Positions 36,526 to 43,986 of a DNA stretch of 64,000 bases are shown one piece after another. Under the pieces are notes generated by a model, which was not told where the DNA came from, searched no databases, and saw only the letters and a list, made by a program, of their open reading frames with translations. Position 1 is the stretch's first letter. Every line of letters starts with the position of its first letter. This DNA is from CAWGHZ01 sp963775315 (GTDB lineage Bacteria; Pseudomonadota; Alphaproteobacteria; MPNO01; DASWLB01): positions 186,001-250,000 of the forward strand of contig CAVZIN010000004.1 of the NCBI GenBank assembly GCA_963775315.1. Reading direction: 5' to 3'. The position numbers and the translations under genes were made by a program.

Positions 36526-36699
36526 TCAGGTCACCTTCTTCGCCGCGACGATTCCCAGCACGACGAAGACGATGCAGATCACGAGGAAGATGAAGAACAG
36601 GATCTTTGCGATGCCGGCCGCCGCGCTGGCGATTCCGCCAAAGCCGAACACGGCCGCGACAATCGCAATGATCGCGAAGAACAGCGCCCATTTCAGCAT
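36526..36699 (-). CDS. DUF1328 family small membrane protein (YtjA-like)
   Basis: A 57-residue protein with two transmembrane helices: FFAIIAIVAAVFGFGGIA and LFFIFLVICIVFVVLGIV, ending in KKVT. The start MLKWALFF and the central FGFGGIASAAAGIAKILFF are typical of DUF1328/YtjA, small inner-membrane proteins induced by stress in several proteobacteria and of unknown role. The ATG follows AAGGAAGGGATCGAG; a longer open frame upstream has no site. It is on the opposite strand to, and inserted between, array genes 3 and 4, splitting the array 3+4. Nothing links it functionally to transport. Confidence 0.92.
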   Translation of the reverse strand: MLKWALFFAIIAIVAAVFGFGGIASAAAGIAKILFFIFLVICIVFVVLGIVAAKKVT

Positions 36700-36780
36700 C
36701 TCGATCCCTTCCTTTTGGTCATGACCCGTCAACGCGGCCCGGCGCGGCCCGTTCCTCTGCGGTTTCGCGCGTCCGGCCGA

Positions 36781-36810
36781 TTGACGCCGTCCGCGCCTCT
36801 CCAATATCCT
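36781..36810 (+). promoter_or_regulatory. Candidate promoter of receptor array genes 4-7
   Basis: TTGACG (36781-36786), 18 bp, then TATCCT (36805-36810), 77 bp before the ATG of array gene 4. Together with the hairpin at 36482-36513 this argues that genes 4-7 form their own transcription unit. Confidence 0.5.
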
Positions 36811-36887
36811 TCGTCCCAACAACGCTGCGGCCGCGTCTTCGGGCCGCAATCGAAATGCGGGCCCGTGTCCGCGCCAGGGGAGGATCA

Positions 36888-37910
36888 ATGACGCGTACTG
36901 CCGCCACCATCGCGCTCGGCCTTGCGGCCGCATTGGGATTCGCGACCGCCGCGTCCGCGGCCGACGACGCCGTGCTGGCCTTGCCCGCCGTCAACATGGG
37001 CTTCGCCCCGGCCTACATCGCGGAGCACAACGGCTACTGGTCCAAGCGCGGGCTCGACATGAAGATCGTCGAAATCACCGGCATCGGCTCGATGAACGCC
37101 GTGCTGGCCGGCAGCGCCGACTTCTCGATCTCGTCCGGCATGACCATCATCCGTGCCAACATCCGCGGCCGGAAGGTGATCGAGATCGCCCACACCTATG
37201 ACGGGCTGATCGACGAGATCGTCGTCTCTACCAAGGAGGCGAAAGCCGCCGGCGTCACGCTCAATTCGCCCATCGCGAAGCGCGCCGCCCTGCTCAAGGG
37301 CAAGACCATCGCACTCGGCGGGCCCAACACCTTGCCGCACGCCTATCTCCGCATGTTCGCGCGCAAGGGCGGTCTCGACCCGGAACGCGACTTCAAGATC
37401 GCGGCGATGCAGCCGCAGGCGGCGCTCGCCGCGCTCAAGGCCGGCCGGATCGACGGCATGGTCGAAACCATGCCCGACCCGATCCAGGCGGTCGACGGCG
37501 GGTACGGCGTCCTGATCTCGTCGGGGCTGCGCGGCGGGCCGGGCGACAAGGGCGACTTCCCCGAGCTCCAGCCGATCGCGCTGAACGGCGTGATGACCAC
37601 GCCCGAGGAGTGCCAGAAGAAGCCGAGCTATTGCGAGCGGATGGTGGCGGGCATCGCCGAGGGGCTCACCTTCCTGCACGCCCATCCGAAGGAATCGATC
37701 GAGATCCTGCAGAAGCGCATCCCGGGCATGGAGCCCGACGTGTTCCGCAAGTCGTTCGAGCTGCTGCTGAAGTGGATCCCCAAGACGCCGCGGATGGACG
37801 ATGCCAAGTTCGCCAACGCGCAGCAGGTCATGCTGATCGGCAGGATGATCAAGCCGTCCGACAAGCTGTCTTCGTTCGCGAGCATCTACACCAACAAGTA
37901 CGTTCCCTGA
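36888..37910 (+). CDS. Tandem array binding protein 4 (NMT1/TauA family)
   Basis: A 340-residue secreted binding protein; signal peptide cleaved near SASA-AD. Array motifs: FAPAYIAEHNGYWSKRGLDM, GIGSMNAVLAGSADFSISSG with IRANIRGRKV, hinge KGKTIALGGPNTLPHAYLRM, cysteines C242 and C249 (ECQKKPSYCERM), and C-terminal SIYTNKYVP. It has an extra Gly-rich stretch (SSGLRGGPGDKGDFPEL) just before the C-terminal lobe strand. The ATG at 36888 follows AGGGGAGGATCA; an upstream in-frame ATG at 36855 lacks a site. First gene of sub-array 2. Confidence 0.9.
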   Translation: MTRTAATIALGLAAALGFATAASAADDAVLALPAVNMGFAPAYIAEHNGYWSKRGLDMKIVEITGIGSMNAVLAGSADFSISSGMTIIRANIRGRKVIEIAHTYDGLIDEIVVSTKEAKAAGVTLNSPIAKRAALLKGKTIALGGPNTLPHAYLRMFARKGGLDPERDFKIAAMQPQAALAALKAGRIDGMVETMPDPIQAVDGGYGVLISSGLRGGPGDKGDFPELQPIALNGVMTTPEECQKKPSYCERMVAGIAEGLTFLHAHPKESIEILQKRIPGMEPDVFRKSFELLLKWIPKTPRMDDAKFANAQQVMLIGRMIKPSDKLSSFASIYTNKYVP

Positions 37911-37941
37911 GCCGTCGCGCCGGGGACCGGGGGAGGACAAG

Positions 37942-38961
37942 ATGCACGTCACGCGTACCCGCCTTGGGGTTTCGGCGCTCGCCCTCGCCGTTTCCCTCGC
38001 CTTCGCTCGCCCGGCCCCGGCGGGCGACGTGGACCATGCGACCATCGCGCTGCCGGCCATCACCTTCGCGTTCGCGCCGGTCTATATCGGCGAGGACATG
38101 GGCTTCTGGAAGAAGCGCGGGCTCGAGGTGAAGTCGCCGGTCATCACCGGCATCGGGGCGATGAACGCGGTGCTCTCCGGCAGCGTCGAGTTCTCGATAT
38201 CGTCGATGCCGTCGGTCATTCGCGCCAATATCCGCGGCTCGAAGATCATGGCGATCGGCCAGGTGTTCGCGGGCACGTCGGCCGAGGTGGTGCTGCGTAA
38301 GGATATTGCTGAGGCCAAGGGCATCACCATGAAGACGCCGGTGGCCGAGCGGGCGCGGGCGCTGAAGGGGCTCACGATCGGCATGCTCGGCCCCAACACC
38401 ATCGTCCACGCCTATCTCCGCTATTTCGCGGCCAAGGGCGGGGTCGATCCCGAGCGCGACTTCAAGATCTCGTTCATGTCGCAGCAGGCCGAGATCGCGG
38501 CGCTCAAGTCGAAGGACATCGGGGCGATGGCGCAGGTGCTGCCCTATTCGACCATCGCGATACACAACGGCTCGGCTGTGATGCTGTCGTCGGGCGACCA
38601 GGGCGACTTCCCCGAGCTCCTGCCCTTCGCGCTCAACGGCATCACGGCCCGGCCCGACACGTGCGAGAAGCGGCCGCACGTCTGCGAAACCATGGTCGCT
38701 GGCTACGAAGAGGCGATGCGCTTCCTCAAGTCGCACCCCAAGGAGGCGGGCGCCATCCTCAAGAAGCGTATCCCGCACATGGACCAGGCGACGTTCGACG
38801 ATGCGTTCGAGAGCACGCGGCGCTGGACGCCCGATACGATGAAGATCGACGTGAGGAGCATGCAGCACGCGCAGCAGCTGATGGTGATCGGCCATATGCT
38901 GAAGCCGGGTCAGGAGCTCAAGTCGTTCGACGGCATCTACACCAACAAGCACGTCAAGTAG
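37942..38961 (+). CDS. Tandem array binding protein 5 (NMT1/TauA family)
   Basis: A 339-residue secreted binding protein; signal peptide MHVTRTRLGVSALALAVSLA with cleavage near APAG-DV. Array motifs: FAPVYIGEDMGFWKKRGLEV, GIGAMNAVLSGSVEFSISSM with IRANIRGSKI, hinge KGLTIGMLGPNTIVHAYLRY, cysteines C241 and C248 (TCEKRPHVCETM), C-terminal GIYTNKHVK. The pocket-side segment is AQVLPYSTIAIHNG rather than the charged or proline-rich sequence of genes 2 and 3. Ribosome site GGGGGAGGACAAG, the same as for array gene 7. Confidence 0.9.
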   Translation: MHVTRTRLGVSALALAVSLAFARPAPAGDVDHATIALPAITFAFAPVYIGEDMGFWKKRGLEVKSPVITGIGAMNAVLSGSVEFSISSMPSVIRANIRGSKIMAIGQVFAGTSAEVVLRKDIAEAKGITMKTPVAERARALKGLTIGMLGPNTIVHAYLRYFAAKGGVDPERDFKISFMSQQAEIAALKSKDIGAMAQVLPYSTIAIHNGSAVMLSSGDQGDFPELLPFALNGITARPDTCEKRPHVCETMVAGYEEAMRFLKSHPKEAGAILKKRIPHMDQATFDDAFESTRRWTPDTMKIDVRSMQHAQQLMVIGHMLKPGQELKSFDGIYTNKHVK

Positions 38962-39001
38962 GCACCGCTCGGCGCCCCAGCGCGCGCCAAGGAGACATCA
39001 C

Positions 39002-40009
39002 ATGACACGGCGGATCGTTGCGGCGGCGCTGACGCTCGTCGCGGCGGCGGCGATGGTGCGGCCCGCGCTGGCGGCGGACGAGGAAACCACCCTCGCCCTC
39101 CCGGCGACAGCCTTCAACTTCATCCCGAACTATGTCGCGCTCGACATGGGGTTCTGGAAGAGGGAGGGGCTCGACGTCTCGATCAAGCAGATCGCGGGCA
39201 TCGGCGCGATGAACGCGGTGCTTTCGGGCAGCGTCGACTTCACCAACTCCTCGGTCGCGACGCTCGTGCGGGTGAACATCCGCGGCCAGCACGTGATCGC
39301 ACTGGGCACCGCGCTCAACGGCATCATGCAGGAGATCGTGCTGTCGAAGAAGGCGGCCGCCGCGGCAGGTGTCGACGAAAACTCGCCGATGGCCAAGAAG
39401 GGCCAGGCGCTCCGCGGCAAGAAGATCGCGATCGATGCGCCCAACACGCTGCCGCACGCGCTCGCGCGCTACGTCGCCCGGGCCGGCGGCGTCGATCCCG
39501 AGCGCGAGGTGACCTTCACCTCGATGCAGCCGCAGGCCGCCATCGCCGCCCTGAAGCAGGGCACGATCGACGGCATGGCCGGCGGGCTGCCGTGGAACCT
39601 GATCCCGCAGCAGGGCGGCTACGGCATCCTGCTCGCGTCCGGCGTCCGCGACGACTTCCCCGAGCTGCGGCCGATCGCCAACAACATGATCTTGACCCGC
39701 GCCGGCACTTGCGAGAAGAAGCCGACCGTGTGCCGGAAGCTGATGGCGGGCTTTACCAAGGCGGCGGCGTTCATCCTCGACCACCCGGCCGAGGCCGCGG
39801 CCTCGCTCCGCAAGCGGTTCGCCCACGTCGACCCGAAGCTGTTCGATGCGGGTTTTGCGCAGATCCGCCGCTGGATGCCACGCTCGACCAAGGTCGACGA
39901 GGCGGTGTTCACCAACACGGTCAAGTTCATGGTCGCGGGCGGCATGCTGAAGCCCGGCGAGAAGCCGCCGGTCTTCGCGTCGATCTATACCAACGAATAT
40001 GCGCGCTGA
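39002..40009 (+). CDS. Tandem array binding protein 6 (NMT1/TauA family)
   Basis: A 335-residue secreted binding protein; signal peptide MTRRIVAAALTLVAAAAMVR cleaved near PALA-AD. Array motifs: FIPNYVALDMGFWKREGLDV, GIGAMNAVLSGSVDFTNSSV, hinge GKKIAIDAPNTLPHALARYV, cysteines C237 and C244 (TCEKKPTVCRKL), C-terminal SIYTNEYAR. Here NIRGQH matches array gene 7, while the SSG that follows the block elsewhere is SSV. It sits 40 bp after gene 5 with GGAGACATCAC before the ATG. Confidence 0.9.
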   Translation: MTRRIVAAALTLVAAAAMVRPALAADEETTLALPATAFNFIPNYVALDMGFWKREGLDVSIKQIAGIGAMNAVLSGSVDFTNSSVATLVRVNIRGQHVIALGTALNGIMQEIVLSKKAAAAAGVDENSPMAKKGQALRGKKIAIDAPNTLPHALARYVARAGGVDPEREVTFTSMQPQAAIAALKQGTIDGMAGGLPWNLIPQQGGYGILLASGVRDDFPELRPIANNMILTRAGTCEKKPTVCRKLMAGFTKAAAFILDHPAEAAASLRKRFAHVDPKLFDAGFAQIRRWMPRSTKVDEAVFTNTVKFMVAGGMLKPGEKPPVFASIYTNEYAR

Positions 40010-40042
40010 ACGGCGCGGCGGTTTCATGCAATGGAGGACAAG

Positions 40043-41056
40043 ATGATAGGCGTGCGTGGCAAGGCATTGTTCGCGGCTGCGATGTTGACGGTGGCGGGCG
40101 CGGCGGGACCCGCCGGCGCCGCGGAGGAACAGGTGAAGATCGCGCTGCCGGCGCTCACCATGTTCTTCGCGCCGACCTACATCGCCGAGGACGCGGGCTT
40201 CTGGAAGAAGCACGGGCTCGACGTCAAGCTGATCAACATTACCGGCATCGGCGCGATGAACGCGGTGCTGTCGGGCAGCGTCGAATTTTCCAACTCCTCC
40301 GGCCCGTCGCTAATCCGCGCCAACATCCGCGGCCAGCACCTTGTGGCCATCGGCTCCACCCTCGACGGGCTGCCGTTCGAGCTGGTGGTGCGCAAGCAGA
40401 TCGCCGAGGCCGCGAAGATCAGCCTGAAGTCGCCGATCGACGTCCGGGCACACGCGCTGGTCGGCAAGAAGGTCGCGGTCGATTCGCCGAACACGATCGT
40501 GCACGGCTTCCTGCGCTATCTGATGCGCAAGGGCGGCGTCGATCCCGAACGCCAGATCACCGTCGCCTCGATGCGGCCGGAGGCGGCGCTCGCCGCGCTC
40601 AAGTCCGGGGCTGTCGACGCGGCGGTGCTGTCGACCCCCTACTCGCTGATGTCGCAGCTCCAGGGCACCGGGGTGATCGTCGCCTCGAGCCTGCGCGGCG
40701 ACTTCCCCGAGATGCTGCCCTTCACCTTCAACATCGTTCCCGCGAAGCCCGAGACCTGCGAGAAGCGGCCTACGATGTGCGAGAAGCTGATGGAGGGCTA
40801 TGCCGACGCGATCGCCTTCATCCGCGAGCATCCGGAGGAGGCCTTCGCCATCATGAAGAAGCGCATGGCCGGGGTGGACGTTAGGGCGCTGCGCGGCGCG
40901 TTCGACGACGTGCGCAAGTGGACCCCCAAGACGACCAAGATCAACGTCGAAGGGCTCAAGCACGCCCAGGACCTGATGATCGAGGGCAAGATGATCAAGC
41001 CGTCCGAGAAGCTCGCCTCGTTCGACGCGATCTACACCAACAAATACGCGAAGTAG
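40043..41056 (+). CDS. Tandem array binding protein 7 (NMT1/TauA family)
   Basis: A 337-residue secreted binding protein; signal peptide ends near PAGAA-EE. Array motifs: FAPTYIAEDAGFWKKHGLDV, GIGAMNAVLSGSVEFSNSSG with IRANIRGQH, hinge GKKVAVDSPNTIVHGFLRYL, cysteines C239 and C246 (TCEKRPTMCEKL), C-terminal AIYTNKYAK. I chose ATG 40043, right after GGAGGACAAG, over an ATG four codons earlier that would overlap the site. Last receptor of the array; a 14-bp hairpin follows nine bases after the stop. Confidence 0.9.
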   Translation: MIGVRGKALFAAAMLTVAGAAGPAGAAEEQVKIALPALTMFFAPTYIAEDAGFWKKHGLDVKLINITGIGAMNAVLSGSVEFSNSSGPSLIRANIRGQHLVAIGSTLDGLPFELVVRKQIAEAAKISLKSPIDVRAHALVGKKVAVDSPNTIVHGFLRYLMRKGGVDPERQITVASMRPEAALAALKSGAVDAAVLSTPYSLMSQLQGTGVIVASSLRGDFPEMLPFTFNIVPAKPETCEKRPTMCEKLMEGYADAIAFIREHPEEAFAIMKKRMAGVDVRALRGAFDDVRKWTPKTTKINVEGLKHAQDLMIEGKMIKPSEKLASFDAIYTNKYAK

Positions 41057-41064
41057 CGGTCGCG

Positions 41065-41097
41065 CCGCCCCTTCCGCCGCGCGGGCGGAGGGGGCGG
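41065..41097 (+). terminator. 14-bp hairpin between receptor array and permease operon
   Basis: CCGCCCCTTCCGCC (41065-41078) pairs with GGCGGAGGGGGCGG (41084-41097) with one G-T wobble and a five-base loop. It has no T-tract, so it may be a partial terminator or 3'-end stabiliser lying between the last receptor gene and the permease operon. The rest of 41098-41353 contains no gene I can support. Confidence 0.55.
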
Positions 41098-41353
41098 AAT
41101 CGCGTGTCGGCGAGGGCTTTGCCTCGTTGACGGTTGGGCCAGCCACCCCTATCATCGCCGCCAAACGCCGCGCAATCGCGGTGCGTTGAACGGTTCGGCC
41201 GGGGGGCGGCCGGAAGCTGGGAGGCGGCGCGCAGCGGGCGCGCCGCGAACGAGCGGAGGATTCGATGCCACGAAGGCGCGCCCCGTGCGGTGCGGCGACA
41301 GGCCGCCCGGACGCAACGCGTTGCCGGCCCGCGCCGCGGGCAGAGGCGCCCCG

Positions 41354-42133
41354 ATGAGGGGGCGCGTGATCTTCGACCGGCTGGTCGTGTTCGTTCTGGT
41401 GATCGCGGCCTGGCACTACGCCAGCGTGTTCTGGGGCGTTCACTGGTTTTCCAGCCCCTGGCGGGTGACCACCCGCATGTGGGACGAGATCCTGAACGGC
41501 GACCTTGTCTTCCACATGGAGTACACGCTCAAGGCGGCGCTGTACGGCTTCCTTGTGGGCGGAATCCCAGGCGCGCTGCTTCCCTTCGCGCTCCGCCGCC
41601 ATCCGGTCGTCGGCGCGATCCTCGACCCCTATCTGGCCGGCGGCTACGGCGTGCCGAAGCTGGCGCTCGCGCCCCTCTTCATCCTGTGGTTCGGCATCGA
41701 CCTCGAGCCCAAGGTGGCGCTCGTCGCCTCCATCGTGTCGTTCCTGGTGTTCTTCTCGACGACCGCCGGGGTGAACGCGGTGAACGGCCAATTTGTCGCC
41801 ATGGCCCGCGTGTTCGGCGCATCCGAGCGCGACATCGCGCGCCACGTCGTGTGGCCGGGCGCCATCCCCTATGCCTTCGCCGGGTTCCGCATCGCCGCGC
41901 CCTATGCCATCGGCGCCGCGGTGGTGGGCGAACTGATCTCGTCCAACCGCGGGCTCGGCTACATGATCCAGGCCGGCGCCACCGACTTCGATACCACCAT
42001 CGTCTTCGTCTCGCTCACCACGCTCACCTTGCTGGTGGTGGCGGTGAACGTCGTGGTCGCCCGCAGCGAGCGTTGGCTCCTGCGGTGGCGGCCGCAGCAA
42101 CAGGGTCAGTCATCCAGGGTAATGGGAGCATGA
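41354..42133 (+). CDS. ABC transporter permease of the array system, subunit 1
   Basis: A 259-residue BPD_transp_1 permease of the NitT/TauT type with about six helices. Core segments: GYGVPKLALAPLFILWFGID, and the EAA loop ARVFGASERDIARHVVWPGA. The start is placed at ATG 41354, which gives the standard N-terminal helix (IFDRLVVFVLVIAAWHYASV); an open frame extends 56 codons upstream but is low-complexity and unlike the family. The stop overlaps the ATPase start as ATGA. It and the second permease (42930-43736) share the GVPKLAL signature and probably form the channel as a heterodimer. Confidence 0.9.
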   Translation: MRGRVIFDRLVVFVLVIAAWHYASVFWGVHWFSSPWRVTTRMWDEILNGDLVFHMEYTLKAALYGFLVGGIPGALLPFALRRHPVVGAILDPYLAGGYGVPKLALAPLFILWFGIDLEPKVALVASIVSFLVFFSTTAGVNAVNGQFVAMARVFGASERDIARHVVWPGAIPYAFAGFRIAAPYAIGAAVVGELISSNRGLGYMIQAGATDFDTTIVFVSLTTLTLLVVAVNVVVARSERWLLRWRPQQQGQSSRVMGA

Positions 42134-42933
42134 ACGCCACCGCCGCACCGATGCTCGAGGTCAAGGGCCTCGGGAAGCGTTTCCCGCCGCGCACCGGTCA
42201 GGCCGAGGCGCCGTGGATTCTCGCCGATCTGTCGTTCACCGTGTCGAACCAGGAATTCCTCACCATGGTGGGGCCCTCGGGCGCGGGCAAGTCGACGCTG
42301 CTCAACATCATCGCCCAGGTCGACGGCGCCACCGGCGGCGAGATTACCTTCCAGGGCAACGTGATCGAGACCGGCGGCACCGCGGGGCTCAAGCCGGGCT
42401 GGAACTGCCAGATCGGCTATGTCACGCAGGACGACAATCTGCTGCCCTGGCGCACGCTGATCGACAACGTCACCTTCCCGCTGAAGGTGCAGGGCCGGCT
42501 CGACGACGCTGCCACGCAGCGGGTGCACGATCTTCTGCGCTCGGTCAACCTGACCGGGTTCGAGAAGTACTATCCGCACGAGCTGTCGGGCGGCATGCGC
42601 AAGCGCGCCTCGCTGATCCGGACGCTCGCCTACGACCCGCCGATCATCCTGATGGACGAGCCGTTCGGCGCCGTCGACGCCCAGACCCGCGCGCAGCTAC
42701 AGCAGGACCTGCTCAGGCTGTGGAATCAGGGGCGCAAGACCATCGTGTTCGTCACCCACGACATCAGCGAGGCGATCGCGCTCGGCGACCGGGTGCTGGT
42801 GCTGTCCAAGTCGCCCGCCAAGATCATCAGCGAGCACAAGATCAACATTCCGCGCCCGCGCGACCTCAGCAACGTCTACAAGCTCGAGGGGTTCGGCGAC
42901 ATGTTCGAGACCGTGCGAAGGGAAATCCAATGA
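42130..42933 (+). CDS. ABC transporter ATP-binding protein of the array system
   Basis: A 267-residue ATPase of the SsuB/TauB/NrtD type: Walker A GPSGAGKST, Q-loop VTQDDNLLPW, signature LSGGMRKR, Walker B IILMDEPFGAVDAQTR, switch FVTHD. It overlaps both flanking permeases by four bases, giving the unusual order permease-ATPase-permease in one tightly coupled operon. This is the only ATPase gene near the seven receptors, so if they are transporter subunits they must share it, unless distant membrane components exist elsewhere. Confidence 0.93.
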   Translation: MNATAAPMLEVKGLGKRFPPRTGQAEAPWILADLSFTVSNQEFLTMVGPSGAGKSTLLNIIAQVDGATGGEITFQGNVIETGGTAGLKPGWNCQIGYVTQDDNLLPWRTLIDNVTFPLKVQGRLDDAATQRVHDLLRSVNLTGFEKYYPHELSGGMRKRASLIRTLAYDPPIILMDEPFGAVDAQTRAQLQQDLLRLWNQGRKTIVFVTHDISEAIALGDRVLVLSKSPAKIISEHKINIPRPRDLSNVYKLEGFGDMFETVRREIQ

Positions 42934-43736
42934 GCACCGCCGTCATCCGGACGACGCCTGGATTCTCGACCCGGCGTCTCCTGATACCTGCGGGGCGGAT
43001 CGCACTCGGCATCGCGTTCCTCGCCGTGTGGCAGTGGGGCTCGATCGTCATGGGCGCCGAGTGGCTGCCGGGCCCGGTCGCCACGGTCGTACGGATCTGG
43101 GAGCTGACGGTGTCGGGCGAGCTCGCCCGCGATACGCTGGTTACGTTCTACGAGGCCGCCGCCGGCATGATCATCGGCGGCATCGGCGGGGCGGTGCTGC
43201 CCTTCGCGCTCCGCCTGTCGCCCAGGCTGATGTCCGCGCTCGATCCGTTCATCTCGGCGGCGTTCGGCGTGCCGAAGCTCGCCCTCGGGCCGCTCTTCAT
43301 CCTGTGGATCGGGATCGGCATCACCACCAAGATCGTGTTCGTCGCGTCGATCGTGTTCTTCCTGCTGTTCTACAACGGGCTTGCCGGCATTCTCTCGGTC
43401 GATCCGAGGCTGGTGTCGATGGCCCGCGTCGCCGGCGCCAACCAGTGGGTCATCACGCGCGAGATCGTGTGGAACACGACCAAGCCGTTCCTGTTCTCGG
43501 GCCTCAAGATCGCGCTGCCGCGGGCCCTTTCCGGCGCCGTGGTGGGCGAGTTCATCGCCGCGGATTCCGGCCTTGGCTGGTACATCAACAATGCCCGCTC
43601 GCTCAACGACACGACCGGCGTGCTCGCCGGTGCGGTCGTCGTCACCATTCTGGTCATCCTGGTGAACGCGGCGCTGCAGCGCGTGCAGGCGCGCTCTCTC
43701 GCCTGGCGCCCGGTCGCGAAGGACATGACCATCTGA
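42930..43736 (+). CDS. ABC transporter permease of the array system, subunit 2
   Basis: A 268-residue permease of the same family. Segments: FGVPKLALGPLFILWIGIGI and EAA loop ARVAGANQWVITREIVWNTT, followed by a C-terminal helix (VLAGAVVVTILVILVNAAL). The start ATG overlaps the ATPase stop. About 50 bp downstream a tRNA-Ala gene begins, with its own promoter-like sequence just past this stop. Confidence 0.9.
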   Translation: MSTAVIRTTPGFSTRRLLIPAGRIALGIAFLAVWQWGSIVMGAEWLPGPVATVVRIWELTVSGELARDTLVTFYEAAAGMIIGGIGGAVLPFALRLSPRLMSALDPFISAAFGVPKLALGPLFILWIGIGITTKIVFVASIVFFLLFYNGLAGILSVDPRLVSMARVAGANQWVITREIVWNTTKPFLFSGLKIALPRALSGAVVGEFIAADSGLGWYINNARSLNDTTGVLAGAVVVTILVILVNAALQRVQARSLAWRPVAKDMTI

Positions 43737-43748
43737 GGTGGCCGGCGC

Positions 43749-43777
43749 TTGACAGGGGCGGGTCCAATCCACAATAT
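43749..43777 (+). promoter_or_regulatory. Candidate tRNA-Ala promoter
   Basis: A perfect TTGACA (43749-43754), 17-bp spacer, then CAATAT (43772-43777), ending 12 bp before the mature tRNA. Confidence 0.5.
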
Positions 43778-43789
43778 CCCGGCCCTCAC

Positions 43790-43865
43790 GGGGCAGTAGC
43801 TCAGCTGGGAGAGCGCGACGTTCGCAATGTCGAGGTCAGGGGTTCGATCCCCCTCTGCTCCACCA
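43790..43865 (+). tRNA. tRNA-Ala (anticodon CGC)
   Basis: A complete 76-nt cloverleaf with encoded CCA. The acceptor stem GGGGCAG pairs with CTGCTCC and includes the G3-U70 wobble that identifies alanine tRNAs. The D-loop reads AGCTCAGCTGGGAGAGC, the anticodon stem CGACG/TGTCG encloses TTCGCAA (anticodon CGC, reading GCG), and the T-arm is AGGGGTTCGATCCCCCT. GCG is a very common Ala codon in this GC-rich sequence. It lies between the array transporter operon and the broken monooxygenase gene. No att-like repeat was found beside it. Confidence 0.97.
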
Positions 43866-43871
43866 AATTCC

Positions 43872-43910
43872 CTTCGGGCGGCAGGTCGCAGGACCGCCGC
43901 CCGAAGCGTT
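43872..43910 (+). terminator. Long hairpin after tRNA-Ala
   Basis: CTTCGGGCGGC (43872-43882) pairs perfectly with GCCGCCCGAAG (43896-43906). Inside, after a one-base bulge, GGTC pairs with GACC around the loop GCAG. Followed by CGTTT. Likely the tRNA terminator. Confidence 0.65.
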
Positions 43911-43986
43911 TGGGGGCAGGAGATTCGCCGTTTTGCGGCCCGTCCCCGGCTGCTATCCTGATCGCCGAGGGCGAGCGGAGGATGGC

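Noticed and set aside
36526..36699. DUF1328 gene as remnant of a mobile element that split the array
   Set aside because: It is a complete, common chromosomal gene with its own ribosome site, and no inverted repeats, transposase fragments or target duplications flank it.
43790..43865. tRNA-Ala as an integration site for a genomic island carrying the receptor array
   Set aside because: No integrase, no partial tRNA repeat and no obvious composition change were found on either side, so the array cannot be called an island.
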